DNA of 64,000 nucleotides from Clostridia bacterium (GCA_017396845.1 JAFQKQ010000010.1:62001-126000); one strand, 5' to 3'. Shown: positions 9,103 to 17,890, counted from the stretch's first letter. The notes: generated from the sequence alone by a model not told the origin. Program-made: numbers and translations.

Positions 9103-10152
9103 ATGCACACCGAGTATACGTCCATCGTGGAAACCGCGCTTCAAAACGGCTATCCTCTCTATCGGATTCCCGGCATTGTGGTAACACACAAAGGAACCGT
9201 GATCGTATGCTACGAAGCGAGAATGACTACTGCCTCCCGCGGCATCGGCGATTGGTCGGTAATCGATCTGTATATAAAGAGAAGCCTCGACGGCGGGAAA
9301 ACCTGGCTTCCCCGCCAGAAGATGCTCTCCGGAAACGGAAAAAATACCACCAACAATCCCGTTCTCATCGTGGATGGCGAAAAGATTCATTTTATCGGTC
9401 TTGAAAACTATAAAAGGGCCTTTACCCGTGTAAGCGAGGACGACGGCGAAACCTGGTCCGAGGCAAAGGAAATCACCTGCGCCTGGGACGAAGCCCGCGA
9501 TCAGTACGATTGGACGGTCATCGCGGCGGGCCCCGGACACGGCTTTAAGCATTCCTCCGGAAGGCTGATCGTTCCCGTATGGTATACAAGGAACACGGAG
9601 TGTATCTACGCGCACAATCCCGCCCGCTGTGGAACCGTTTATTCCGACGACAGAGGCGAAACCTGGCATGCGGGCGACGTTTTAAAGCCCGATTTTATGA
9701 CCGATCCCAACGAATCGGCGGTCGCAGAGACAAAGGACGGCGGCGTTGTCATCAATATGCGTTCCGTGCGTCCGGGCGAGAAATTCATTGAGCACCGCGG
9801 AACGCCCGTCGGCAATCATTACCGTGCGCAGGCATATTCCAAAAACGGTTATTCCAATTGGGAAAACGCTGCCTTCCAGACGGATCTTCCCGATCCCGAG
9901 TGCGCAAGCGGTATGTGCAATTTCCCGGGCGGCATCATATACACCGGCTGCGACAGCGTAAGAAGCCGCACGATGCTGACGCTGAAGGTGAGCAAAGATG
10001 ACGGAAAAACCTGGTCCAAGGGGCATATGTATGAAGTCCTCGGCGGCTACAGCGATTGCTATTATTCCTCTGAGCATGAGGCGGCGTTTGTCGCCTATGA
10101 GCATAACGACTACCTTGATATCCGCGTAAGCAAAATTCATCTGGCCGAATAA
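9103..10152 (+). CDS. Sialidase-family (BNR) protein with RIPG motif
   Basis: A 349-residue beta-propeller protein resembling exo-alpha-sialidases. The FRIP-like motif is present as YRIPGI near the N terminus, giving the first arginine of the catalytic triad. Asp boxes SLDGGKTW, SEDDGETW, SDDRGETW and SKDDGKTW follow. There is no signal peptide, so a cytoplasmic glycosidase acting on an imported oligosaccharide is inferred. An upstream GTG-type frame start at 9079 is rejected because GGAGG at 9090-9094 serves the ATG at 9103. It is the first gene of a three-gene operon. The next gene is a paralogue, so the pair may act on different linkages or as subunits. Confidence 0.85.
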   Translation: MHTEYTSIVETALQNGYPLYRIPGIVVTHKGTVIVCYEARMTTASRGIGDWSVIDLYIKRSLDGGKTWLPRQKMLSGNGKNTTNNPVLIVDGEKIHFIGLENYKRAFTRVSEDDGETWSEAKEITCAWDEARDQYDWTVIAAGPGHGFKHSSGRLIVPVWYTRNTECIYAHNPARCGTVYSDDRGETWHAGDVLKPDFMTDPNESAVAETKDGGVVINMRSVRPGEKFIEHRGTPVGNHYRAQAYSKNGYSNWENAAFQTDLPDPECASGMCNFPGGIIYTGCDSVRSRTMLTLKVSKDDGKTWSKGHMYEVLGGYSDCYYSSEHEAAFVAYEHNDYLDIRVSKIHLAE

Positions 10153-10165
10153 GGAGGGAGCACCC

Positions 10166-11173
10166 ATGAATGCATTGAACACCACTTTGATCGAGCGCTC
10201 CGGCAAAAACGGCTATGCCTATTATCGCATTCCCGGAATCATCGCTACCGAAAAGGGAACCCTGATTACCTATTACGAAGCGCGTCAGGGCGGCGACTGG
10301 GCCGTGATCGACATTTACATGCAGCGCTCTACAGACGGCGGAAAGACCTGGGAAGAGCGGAAAATGCTCTTTTCCGGCAACCACAAGAATACCACCAACA
10401 ACCCCGTGATGTTTGTAGACGGCGATACCATTCACTTCCTCTGCTTTGAAAACTACAAGCGTCTGTTCTATATGAAGTCGGTTGACGACGGCGTTACCTT
10501 TACCGAGCCCCGCGAAATTACCGACACACTCGAAGCGGTACGCGATATCTGGCCCTGGACGTGCGCGGCAGTCGGCCCCGGCCACGGCATGAAAATGGCA
10601 AACGGCCGCCTGATTGCGACCGTATGGATGGCAAGCGCCCCCGAAAACATCTTTGCGCACGGCCCTGCCAAGGTAACCACCATCTATTCCGACGATCACG
10701 GCGAGACCTGGAAGCTTGGCGAAGTATATCAGCCCGACGGCTCCATCAGCCCCAACGAAGCCTGCATCGCGCAGCTCTCCGACGGCAGAATGCTCATGAA
10801 CATCCGCACCCAGAAGACCCAGCCCAGATTGCCGATTCTTCCCCACTACCGCCTGCTCGCCATCAGCGATGACGGCATCTCCGGCTGGAAAGAGACCTGG
10901 TTTGAAAAGCAGCTGCCCGACCCGCAGTGCATGGGCGGCATGTGCAACTATCCCGGCGGCATACTCTTCACCAACTGCGCAAGCTATGTATCCCGCTCTT
11001 ACCACACGCTGTACGCCTCCCACGACGACGGCAAGACCTGGACTGACAAGGTTATGTATGAGCCCCTCGCCGGCTACAGCGACTGCTGCTACAACCCCGT
11101 TACGAAGACTGCGTTCGTTTCCTATGAATACGACCGCGAAACCGAAATCCGCGTAAGAGAAATAGAGCTGTAA
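10166..11173 (+). CDS. Sialidase-family (BNR) protein, paralogue of the preceding gene
   Basis: A 335-residue sialidase-superfamily protein sharing the same plan as its upstream neighbour: YRIPGI near the N terminus and Asp boxes STDGGKTW, SVDDGVTF, SDDHGETW and SHDDGKTW, plus the same CNYPGG/CNFPGG segment around the third quarter. The second box has Phe in place of Trp. There is no signal peptide. It starts 13 bases after the previous stop behind an AAGGAGGG site. A tandem duplication followed by divergence explains the pair. Function as a glycan-trimming hydrolase is inferred from the family and the aldolase next to it. Confidence 0.85.
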   Translation: MNALNTTLIERSGKNGYAYYRIPGIIATEKGTLITYYEARQGGDWAVIDIYMQRSTDGGKTWEERKMLFSGNHKNTTNNPVMFVDGDTIHFLCFENYKRLFYMKSVDDGVTFTEPREITDTLEAVRDIWPWTCAAVGPGHGMKMANGRLIATVWMASAPENIFAHGPAKVTTIYSDDHGETWKLGEVYQPDGSISPNEACIAQLSDGRMLMNIRTQKTQPRLPILPHYRLLAISDDGISGWKETWFEKQLPDPQCMGGMCNYPGGILFTNCASYVSRSYHTLYASHDDGKTWTDKVMYEPLAGYSDCCYNPVTKTAFVSYEYDRETEIRVREIEL

Positions 11174-11201
11174 GGCTTAAACATAAGGAAGTGCAAGAAA
11201 A

Positions 11202-12089
11202 ATGGAAATTAAAGGCCTCATCCCCGCAATGGCGACTCCGATGAATGAGAACGGCTCCATCAACATCGATCTCATTCGGCCCCTCGTTGACAAGCTGATT
11301 GCAGACGGCGCATACGGCGTATTCGCTGTAGGCAGCATGGGCGAAGCGGCGTCCCTTAGCGTGGACGAGAGACTTCAGGTGATCCGCGCCGCCGTGAAGG
11401 CAGCTAACGGCCGCATTCCCGTGCTCGGCGGAACCGGCTTCATTACCACCGAGGAAACCGTTCGCATGACCAAGCTCCTGGAGGACGAAGGCGTGGCAGC
11501 CGTGTCCGTCATCACCCCCTCCTACTGGAAGCTCTCTCAGGAAGCGATGTACCGCCACTATGCGACCGTCATCGAGAATACCACTCTGCCTGTATTTGCC
11601 TACAACCTTCCCAACAACACCGGCAACAACCTGAATCCCGAAACCGTTGGCAAGCTCTATAAGGAGTGCGGCCTCAAGGGTGCGAAGGATTCCAGCGCCA
11701 ATTGGGAAAACACCAAGGGTTATATGGACAATGTAGGCAGCGACTTCACGATGCTGATCGGCGAAGACAGCCTGTGCTTAAAGGCGCTTCAGTACGGCGC
11801 AAAGGGCAACATCTCTGCGCCCTGCAACGCCTACACCTACGTTATGGCCGCGATCTACAACCGCTTCATCAAGGGCGATATTACCGGTGCGGAAGAAGCC
11901 CAGAACGACTGGAATTATCTCACCAAGCGCCTCAATTCCACCGGTCAGTTCCCCGGCACCTTCAAATACGCCACCGATCGCCTGACCGCCAAGGTAGGCC
12001 CCGTGCGCAAGCCCTGCCTCACCCCGGATGCAGAAGCGTTCGAACGCCTCCTTCCCGAAATGGAAGCGGTTGCGGCGAAGTACCGCTGA
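11202..12089 (+). CDS. Dihydrodipicolinate synthase/N-acetylneuraminate lyase family aldolase
   Basis: A 295-residue TIM-barrel class I aldolase. The Schiff-base lysine is Lys162 in KGAKDSS and the catalytic tyrosine is Tyr134 in PVFAYNLPNNTG. The carboxylate-binding loop reads GSMGE (44-48), where N-acetylneuraminate lyase usually has GSTGE and DapA GTTGE. In context it should cleave the keto-acid released by the BNR enzymes, for example N-acetylneuraminate to pyruvate and N-acetylmannosamine, but the Thr-to-Met change leaves the substrate open. It is the last gene of the operon, ending at a strong terminator. No nanE or nanK genes are present in the window. Confidence 0.85.
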   Translation: MEIKGLIPAMATPMNENGSINIDLIRPLVDKLIADGAYGVFAVGSMGEAASLSVDERLQVIRAAVKAANGRIPVLGGTGFITTEETVRMTKLLEDEGVAAVSVITPSYWKLSQEAMYRHYATVIENTTLPVFAYNLPNNTGNNLNPETVGKLYKECGLKGAKDSSANWENTKGYMDNVGSDFTMLIGEDSLCLKALQYGAKGNISAPCNAYTYVMAAIYNRFIKGDITGAEEAQNDWNYLTKRLNSTGQFPGTFKYATDRLTAKVGPVRKPCLTPDAEAFERLLPEMEAVAAKYR

Positions 12090-12110
12090 TAAGCGCAGCA
12101 TGCAAAAGTG

Positions 12111-12145
12111 CCCGCCCCATCCCGATGATACCGGGATGGGGCGGG
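12111..12145 (+). terminator. Strong intrinsic terminator after the aldolase gene
   Basis: A 14-bp perfect GC-rich stem (12111-12124 with 12132-12145), 7-base loop, followed by GTTTATTTT. Confidence 0.9.
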
Positions 12146-12179
12146 GTTTATTTTGGGTTATTTTGTGCTGGATACGATA

Positions 12180-12320
12180 AGCTGACGCGCCTGTCCCTTT
12201 GGAAGAGGCGCTACGGCGAAGCCGTGACGCAGAGGGTTATGTCGATACCTTTCGGATAATTTGCCGCCTTTCATACCCTCTCGGTCTGCTTCGCCGACAG
12301 CCCTCCCAAAGGGATGGCAA
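12180..12320. repeat. Degenerate intergenic repeat, two facing copies
   Basis: The gap 12090-12414 holds no gene. Between its two terminators are two related GC-rich segments in opposite orientation: one carries CCCTTTGGAAGAGGCG with CTACGGCGAAGCCGTGACGC, the other GGTCTGCTTCGCCGACAGCC with CCTCCCAAAGGG. They resemble short palindromic elements common between genes in Clostridia. Similar material occurs near 29,755, 37,370 and 43,250. They are probably non-autonomous remnants without a coding role. Confidence 0.5.
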
Positions 12321-12356
12321 AGAAAAAACGCCGTTGCAGCTTACGCTGACGGCGTT
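12321..12356 (-). terminator. Intrinsic terminator for the ddl operon
   Basis: Stem AACGCCGT/ACGGCGTT with an inner CAGC/GCTG pair (12327-12356), followed on the minus strand by TTTTTT (12323-12328). The same hairpin design with the core GCAGCTTA recurs at 29,868. Confidence 0.8.
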
Positions 12357-12414
12357 GCCTTGACAGGATGTTCCGGCATTTTTTTCTGTACATGTTTTGC
12401 GTTTTGCAAACCGC

Positions 12415-13632
12415 TTATCCGAGTTTTGTTCCCTTCGTTCCCTTCGCGCCCTTCGTTCCGCCGACGCTTGAGAGGATCCTGGACTGATAGGAGAATACGT
12501 TTTCGTTCTTTTCGGCGTTTGCCAGAAGGGCGTATTCCACCATTTTGTCGATCATCTGGGAGAAGGAAATGCCCTTGGGTTCCCAGAGGTAGAAGGCGAG
12601 TGAGCCGGGGATGGTGTTGATTTCGCCGATGAAGATATCATTTGTGTCCTGATCGACCAGGAAGTCCACGCGGGACACGCCTCTGCAGTCGAGGGCGTTA
12701 AAGGCGGATACGGCCATAGTTTCGATTTTCGTTGTCATTTCCGGGCTGATGGGAGCGGGCATCTGGCGCTGAAGGCTGGTCATGCCCTTGCTGGGGCCGC
12801 CCTTTGCACCGCCCTTTGCACCGCGAAGGTATTTCTCTTCGAAGGAGAGGAATTCCGTCCAGCGAACGGGCATTTCGGTCGTGCTTGCGATGGCGTCGCC
12901 GGCATAGCCGAGAACCGCGCAGTTGATCTCCATCAGGTTTTTCACGCCCTGCTCCACCAGCACGCGGCGGTCATAGGAAACGGCGACGTCGATGGCTTCG
13001 GCAAGGCCGTTTACATCATCGGCACGGTTGATGCCGATGGAGGAGCCGAGATTGGCGGGCTTTACGTATACGGGGAAGGGAAGGGAAGCGGTGATTCTTG
13101 AAAGCACGCCCGCGCGGTTTCTCTTCCAATCGTGTCTGTCTACGCATTCGTCCTTCAGAACGGGAAGGCCGGAAGCGCGGAACATGCGCTTCATGGCGAT
13201 TTTGTCCATGCCGATCGCGGAGCCGAGAACGCCGGAGGAGGTGTAGGGAATGCCCCACAATTCAAGCATGCCCTGAAGGGTGCCGTCTTCGCCGTTCATG
13301 CCGTGCATGACGGGCATAACCACGTCCGCCTCTGCGATCTGACGCAGGCGACCGATGGGGAAGAGCTTGTCGTCGGGATGCTGCATCAGGCGGAGCTTTC
13401 CTTCTACGCCCATCGGAAGCACGCGGACGACGGCTCTGGGATCAAAGGAGCGGTACAGCGCGATATCGGCGAGCTTTTCGCCGGTATACCAGTCGCCGTT
13501 GGGGGCGATGTATACGTAGATGATGTCATATTCATTGGAATTGGCGTTCTGCGCCGCCTGAAGCGCGGAGATAATCGATACATCGTGCTCGCAGGTGCGG
13601 CTTCCGTATACGACGGCGAGTCTGATTTTCAT
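12415..13632 (-). CDS. ddl: D-alanine--D-alanine ligase
   Basis: An ATP-grasp ligase making the D-Ala-D-Ala dipeptide for peptidoglycan. Motifs in order: the N-terminal VVYGSRTCEHDVSIISALQA, HGMNGEDGTLQG (110-121), the ATP-binding YVKPANLGSSIG (189-200), and the C-terminal metal site RVDFLVD...GEINTIPGS (321-344). At 405 residues it is longer than usual (about 310-370). The extra length lies in a Gly/Lys-rich insert GAKGGAKGGPSKG (271-283) and a C-terminal tail GGTKGAKGTKGTKLG. murF lies immediately upstream on the same strand, so dipeptide synthesis and ligation are co-expressed. Confidence 0.93.
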   Translation of the reverse strand: MKIRLAVVYGSRTCEHDVSIISALQAAQNANSNEYDIIYVYIAPNGDWYTGEKLADIALYRSFDPRAVVRVLPMGVEGKLRLMQHPDDKLFPIGRLRQIAEADVVMPVMHGMNGEDGTLQGMLELWGIPYTSSGVLGSAIGMDKIAMKRMFRASGLPVLKDECVDRHDWKRNRAGVLSRITASLPFPVYVKPANLGSSIGINRADDVNGLAEAIDVAVSYDRRVLVEQGVKNLMEINCAVLGYAGDAIASTTEMPVRWTEFLSFEEKYLRGAKGGAKGGPSKGMTSLQRQMPAPISPEMTTKIETMAVSAFNALDCRGVSRVDFLVDQDTNDIFIGEINTIPGSLAFYLWEPKGISFSQMIDKMVEYALLANAEKNENVFSYQSRILSSVGGTKGAKGTKGTKLG

Positions 13633-13655
13633 GCTGACAGGCTTCCTTTCTGTTT

Positions 13656-15305
13656 CTATTCGGTGTAATTGTCGGGAAGATCGTTTTCAAACAGCACGCA
13701 ATCGCCGGCAGAGGCGAACTGCGGAATGAGCGCCGTGGCTTCTTCCAGCGTGTTTACCACGCGGATGCAGTCCTCGCTGAAGCCGGACTGAATGAGGCCC
13801 TGGCGAATGGGGGTTGTATGCTTGGGGCCGACCAGTATCGCCGCATCGCAGACCTTTGCGATCTGAACGCCGAGTCGGTAATTGAATTTCGCTTCGTCTT
13901 CGCCCAATTCCACAAAGCCGGGCGTGATGATCAGATGCTTCCCGGGGAAGGAGCCGACCACGTTCAGCGCTTCCTTCGCGCCGACGGGGTTGGAGTTGAA
14001 CGCGTCGTCGATTACGTTCATGTGGCCGCTGATCAGCTGCAAACGGTGCTTTACAGGCTTGATCAGCTTTACGCCTTGGCTGATTTCTTCCATCGTCATG
14101 CCCATTTCGCGGGCGACGGCGCAGCAAAGAACGATGTTTGAGATGTTGTGGCGCCCCAGAAGCTTGGTTTCCATGCGGAGGTTTTCGCCGGTATCTGTGA
14201 CGAGCGTAAAGCGGGAGCCGAACGCGCCTACTTCGATATCCTCGGCATGCATGTTGAGGTACCCTTTTCCGAGGCCGGCGCGCTTCTTTTCGCCCTTTGC
14301 GCGCTCGTACAGCTTATCCACCTCGCCGTCGTCGGCGGCAAAGAAGGCGCAGCCGTTCTTGGGAAGGCCTTCAATCAGCTCGAATTTGGTGTTTGCAACC
14401 GTTTCTACGGTTTTGAATGTTTCCAGATGCTGGGGGCCTACGCTTGTGATGAGGCCGTAGGAGGGATGAACGAGGTCCACGAGCTCCTTGATGTCGCCCA
14501 CATGGCGCGCACCCATTTCGGCGATAAATACCTGATGCCCTTCTTCCAGATCGTTATTGATCACCTTCGAAAGCCCCATCGGGGTGTTGATGGAAGCCTT
14601 CGGGTAGAAAACGTTGTATTTTACGGACAGAATTGTTGCGAGGCAGTATTTGGTAGAGGTTTTTCCGTAGCTGCCTGTGATGCCGATTTTGATAAGGTCG
14701 CTTCTTTTGTCGAGTTTTGCCTGCGCAGCTTTAAAAAAGCCCATATTGATGTGCTCTTCAACGGGCTGTACCACGTACGCCGCCAGCATCGGAAGGAAGG
14801 GCGCGGCGATCATGAGCGCATAAGGCGAAAGCCAGGTGAGCATGAGGCCGGAATTCACGGTATCGTTGCGCTTAAAAATCAGTACGGACACAGCAAGGAT
14901 GGCGGATGTTACCAGAACGAGGGATATAATCAGGCGGATTACGCGGCGGGTATACACCAGCGGCTTTTTCTGGCGGGATTTATAATCGCGAACGACCATG
15001 ACGGCGGTATAAACGATAAACAGCGCGCCCGTAATGAGGTTTGCCGTGATCATGCTTTCGCGCCGCTCGCCCGTCATGAACATGGACACGAGGATCGGAA
15101 GCACATAAAACAATACAGAAGCGCCCGCGCCCGCGCGAAGCGTCCAGCCGAACATGTTGGAGGAATCCTTTTTAAGCCACCTCATATAACCGTCCAGCTG
15201 ATAGCTCTCCAGCTGAAGCATATGAATATAGTATCGGCATGCTGCGATTGCGCCGATAAAGGCGATTGCCAGCTGAAGTATCGTAAGCCACCACATAGAA
15301 TTCAT
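13656..15305 (-). CDS. murF: MurF-type UDP-MurNAc-tripeptide--D-Ala-D-Ala ligase with membrane N-domain
   Basis: A 549-residue Mur ligase that should attach D-Ala-D-Ala to the UDP-MurNAc tripeptide. The ATP loop is TGSYGKTS (210-217), followed by the Mur central and C-terminal domains (AEMGARHVGDIKELVDLVHP, then DDAFNSNPVGAKEALN). In place of the usual soluble substrate-binding N-domain, residues 1-180 hold about five hydrophobic membrane segments. The enzyme is therefore predicted to be tethered to the membrane, where lipid I and II are made. ddl is directly downstream, which fits this assignment. The start ATG has GGAGG nine bases upstream. Confidence 0.88.
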   Translation of the reverse strand: MNSMWWLTILQLAIAFIGAIAACRYYIHMLQLESYQLDGYMRWLKKDSSNMFGWTLRAGAGASVLFYVLPILVSMFMTGERRESMITANLITGALFIVYTAVMVVRDYKSRQKKPLVYTRRVIRLIISLVLVTSAILAVSVLIFKRNDTVNSGLMLTWLSPYALMIAAPFLPMLAAYVVQPVEEHINMGFFKAAQAKLDKRSDLIKIGITGSYGKTSTKYCLATILSVKYNVFYPKASINTPMGLSKVINNDLEEGHQVFIAEMGARHVGDIKELVDLVHPSYGLITSVGPQHLETFKTVETVANTKFELIEGLPKNGCAFFAADDGEVDKLYERAKGEKKRAGLGKGYLNMHAEDIEVGAFGSRFTLVTDTGENLRMETKLLGRHNISNIVLCCAVAREMGMTMEEISQGVKLIKPVKHRLQLISGHMNVIDDAFNSNPVGAKEALNVVGSFPGKHLIITPGFVELGEDEAKFNYRLGVQIAKVCDAAILVGPKHTTPIRQGLIQSGFSEDCIRVVNTLEEATALIPQFASAGDCVLFENDLPDNYTE

Positions 15306-15314
15306 CCTCCTGCG

Positions 15315-16094
15315 TCAGCCGAGTAAGAAGATATTTGAAACGGTCAGAAAGCGGGAATACTGCTCAAGGTACGCAAAGTGTCCGCACCCTTCGAACACTA
15401 CCAGTCCCGCGTCGAGAATGCCCTTTTCCATCGCCTGTCCCATCCAAAGCGGGGTCGCCGTATCGTTTTCGCCCCAGATGAGGAGAGTGGAAGCTTTCAC
15501 AAAGGGGAGGCAGTCGGTTAAATCCTGAGAGATGACCATCTGAAAGGTTTCTCTCATGAGGGGCGACGCGTTTTTGTAATCGGCGGAGCCGAAGTGATTG
15601 CGCATCATATCCCTCGCCTTGTCGATAAACGTATCGCCTGCGATTTTGCGGGTGAGCTTATTGTCGGCGACGCCGGAAATGGCATGGAATATACCGCTTG
15701 ACAGCTTGCTCATGCCGCTCTTTTTCGGCGGAAGTCCGGCGCAGCCGGTGAGAATCTGCTTTTGGATGACGGACGGCTCCATTTTCGACATCAGAAGCGC
15801 CACGCGCCCGCCGAAGGAATGGGCAATCACGTCCACGTTTTCTACGTTCAGAGAATGGATAAATGCGAGGGTGAGCTCGGCGTACTCCGTGACCGACCAG
15901 CCCTTATCCGGCTCCGGACTCTTTCCGAAGCCCGGAAAATCCACCGCGATTACGCGATAGTGGTCGGAAAAGTCCCGAATGACGGGAATCCAGCTTTCGG
16001 TGCTTCCGCCCCAGCCGTGCATGAGAAGAAGCGTCCTTTCGCCATTTCCCGTGACTTCATAATGCATTTTTCTTTCGCCACAAGAAAAATCCAT
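15315..16094 (-). CDS. Alpha/beta-fold hydrolase
   Basis: A 259-residue hydrolase of unknown substrate. The oxyanion-hole motif is MHGWGGSTESW, the nucleophile elbow AHSFGG, the acid is the Asp in LLIWGENDTATP, and the base the His in GCGHFAYLE near the C terminus, so the triad is complete. There is no signal peptide, so it is cytoplasmic. It ends nine bases before murF and is probably co-transcribed with murF and ddl. No known link to wall synthesis can be read from the sequence; esterase or C-C hydrolase activity are both possible. Confidence 0.88.
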   Translation of the reverse strand: MDFSCGERKMHYEVTGNGERTLLLMHGWGGSTESWIPVIRDFSDHYRVIAVDFPGFGKSPEPDKGWSVTEYAELTLAFIHSLNVENVDVIAHSFGGRVALLMSKMEPSVIQKQILTGCAGLPPKKSGMSKLSSGIFHAISGVADNKLTRKIAGDTFIDKARDMMRNHFGSADYKNASPLMRETFQMVISQDLTDCLPFVKASTLLIWGENDTATPLWMGQAMEKGILDAGLVVFEGCGHFAYLEQYSRFLTVSNIFLLG

Positions 16095-16179
16095 AAGTAA
16101 AAACGCCTCCCTTCATATTGAAACGTCAACCTTTATATTTTACCGTTGCAATGTAAACTTGTCTACGGTTTTATGCGTA

Positions 16180-16698
16180 TCACGCGTCATCTTTGGTTAA
16201 TTCCTCGGATTCCAGGCGTATGAGCATGGGGTCGTTTTCTGCGTCTTCCCTGGGCATTGCAATCAGCGCCATTACGATTGCGTCCTCGCCCGTGTCTTCG
16301 TAGTAGCCCTTTTTGAATCCTACGCGGATAAATCCGAGCTTATGATACATGCTTCGGGCTGCCTGATTGGAAGCTCGTACTTCCAGCTCCATAAACATCG
16401 CGCCGGAAGCGGCGGACAGAGTGATGAGACTCTTCATCAGCCTTTCGCCCAGCCCCTGCCCACGGTATTTTTCCAGTATGCATACGCTCATCACGTGCGC
16501 TTCTTCCATCATCAGCCACACGCAGCCGTAGCCGATCAGGGTTTCGCTGTCAAAAAGCCCCAGATATCTGGAGCAGGGGTTTGAGGTAAGATCCTTTTCA
16601 AAAATCTCGATCGACCATGGGGATCGAAAGCAAGCGTTTTCAATTCTGAGAATTTCTCCCGCCATACCGGCGTCAAGCGTTCGTATGGAATAATTCAT
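16180..16698 (-). CDS. rimI: GNAT acetyltransferase, ribosomal protein S18 alanine acetyltransferase type
   Basis: A 172-residue GNAT-fold enzyme resembling RimI, which acetylates protein N termini with acetyl-CoA. The acetyl-CoA loop EKYRGQGLGERLM (motif A, R-x-x-G-x-G/A) and the C-terminal NQAARSMYHKLGFIRVGFKK (motif B) are clear. The frame is open upstream, but the ATG at 16698 overlaps the tsaB stop as ATGA and gives the normal length. It forms a coupled cluster with tsaB and tsaE, a common arrangement in Firmicutes. About 25 residues after the domain are an acidic tail. Confidence 0.9.
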   Translation of the reverse strand: MNYSIRTLDAGMAGEILRIENACFRSPWSIEIFEKDLTSNPCSRYLGLFDSETLIGYGCVWLMMEEAHVMSVCILEKYRGQGLGERLMKSLITLSAASGAMFMELEVRASNQAARSMYHKLGFIRVGFKKGYYEDTGEDAIVMALIAMPREDAENDPMLIRLESEELTKDDA

Positions 16699-17399
16699 AC
16701 CTTCGCCCTCGTTGTCTTCTCGTTTCTTTCCCTCTCCGCTTGAGGAAGGCGCAGATAAATGGGAAGAAGTCTTTCGGGGTCGATAAGTTCCGCTTCCGGC
16801 AGGGAGGCAATATAGCATGCGGAGGACGCGCGGAGCACTCTTGCGTGAAGCGGAGCGAATACGGCGCGGTTACCGATCAGATTTTTAATGGCCTCTTCAT
16901 GAACGGCTACGCCGTCGCCGGTAAAATACAGCGTCTCATTTTCGGGAAGCGAACGGATAAAATCGACGAGCGGAAGCGCGTCGTCCTGTCTTACGCGAAC
17001 GAGCGCGCCCTCTTCATACCGATATGCCGCCGAATACACCTGCTGCCGCCTTGCGTCCAGAATCGGGCAGATAATTCCCTTTGCCTGATACGCGCCTGCC
17101 GCCAGCGCGTGAAGTGCATTTACGGACACGCATTTTTTGTTCTGCGCATGCGCCATGGCGCGTGCGGCGCATACGCCGATTCGAACGCCCGTAAAGGAGC
17201 CGGGGCCCGCTACGGCGGCAAAAATGTCGATATCCGATATGTCAAGCCCCGCGCTTTCGATCACCCGTTCCACCGCCGGCATCAGCGTTTCGGAATGGGT
17301 AAGCGCGGAATTCATAACAACCTCCTCAAGCAGCCTGCCGTCTTTGGAAACGGCGGCGGAGCATGCGGGGCCGGAGGTGTCTATAGAGAGTATGGTCAT
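16695..17399 (-). CDS. tsaB: tRNA threonylcarbamoyladenosine biosynthesis protein TsaB
   Basis: A 234-residue ASKHA-fold protein, the scaffold and activator of TsaD in making t6A37 in ANN-decoding tRNAs. It starts MTILSIDTSG with the usual N-terminal strand, then ALTHSETLMPAVERVI and the highly typical VAGPGSFTGVRIGV (around 70-83). The start at 17399 forms an ATGA overlap with the tsaE stop; the longer frame from 17414 is rejected. The tsaD partner is not in the window. Confidence 0.95.
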   Translation of the reverse strand: MTILSIDTSGPACSAAVSKDGRLLEEVVMNSALTHSETLMPAVERVIESAGLDISDIDIFAAVAGPGSFTGVRIGVCAARAMAHAQNKKCVSVNALHALAAGAYQAKGIICPILDARRQQVYSAAYRYEEGALVRVRQDDALPLVDFIRSLPENETLYFTGDGVAVHEEAIKNLIGNRAVFAPLHARVLRASSACYIASLPEAELIDPERLLPIYLRLPQAERERNEKTTRAKV

Positions 17400-17869
17400 T
17401 GGTCTTCCTCCCATTTTCGGATCGAAAGAAGAATTTCATCCGCTCTTTCGTCCATGCCGATCAGGGCGATTTCGATTTCCCGCGCTTCAAAGTCTTCCGC
17501 GCGGTAAATATCCACCTCCACCCGCACATCGGGCGAAAGATCTGCCTGCTGCGGCCATTCCACGAGCGCTACGCCGTCGGAGGCGATGTGATCGCAGAGA
17601 CCGGCGGCAAAAAGCTCGTCGGCGCTTGACAGGCGGTAAAGGTCAAAGTGATATACCTTTTCCGTATCGCCCTGATAGGGCTGCATGATGGTGAAGGTGG
17701 GGCTCGCCATTTCGTCCTTTACGCCGAGGGACGCGGCAATGCCGCGGGCGAGTACGCTCTTTCCGCAGCCGAGATCGCCGTAGAGAAGTACGGTATCGCC
17801 GGCCTTGAGAAACTTTCCGAGCGCGCGCCCGAATGTAAATGTGTCCTCAGAGGAACGGGTGATGTACAT
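17396..17869 (-). CDS. tsaE: tRNA threonylcarbamoyladenosine biosynthesis ATPase TsaE
   Basis: A 157-residue P-loop ATPase needed for multiple turnovers of the TsaB-TsaD complex in t6A synthesis. The Walker A is YGDLGCGKSVLARGIA, followed by the switch-like ASPTFTIMQPY and the HFDLYRLSSADELFAAGL segment typical of the family. It lies 21 bases after galK and overlaps tsaB, so galK-tsaE-tsaB-rimI looks like one transcript. Confidence 0.95.
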   Translation of the reverse strand: MYITRSSEDTFTFGRALGKFLKAGDTVLLYGDLGCGKSVLARGIAASLGVKDEMASPTFTIMQPYQGDTEKVYHFDLYRLSSADELFAAGLCDHIASDGVALVEWPQQADLSPDVRVEVDIYRAEDFEAREIEIALIGMDERADEILLSIRKWEEDQ

Positions 17870-17890
17870 ATCTTTATTCCTTTTAGGTGT

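Noticed and set aside
9935..11023. 362-residue open frame on the minus strand
   Set aside because: Antisense to the two BNR genes, with no ribosome site and no family features.
14148..15326. 392-residue open frame on the plus strand
   Set aside because: Antisense to murF, whose motifs are unambiguous.
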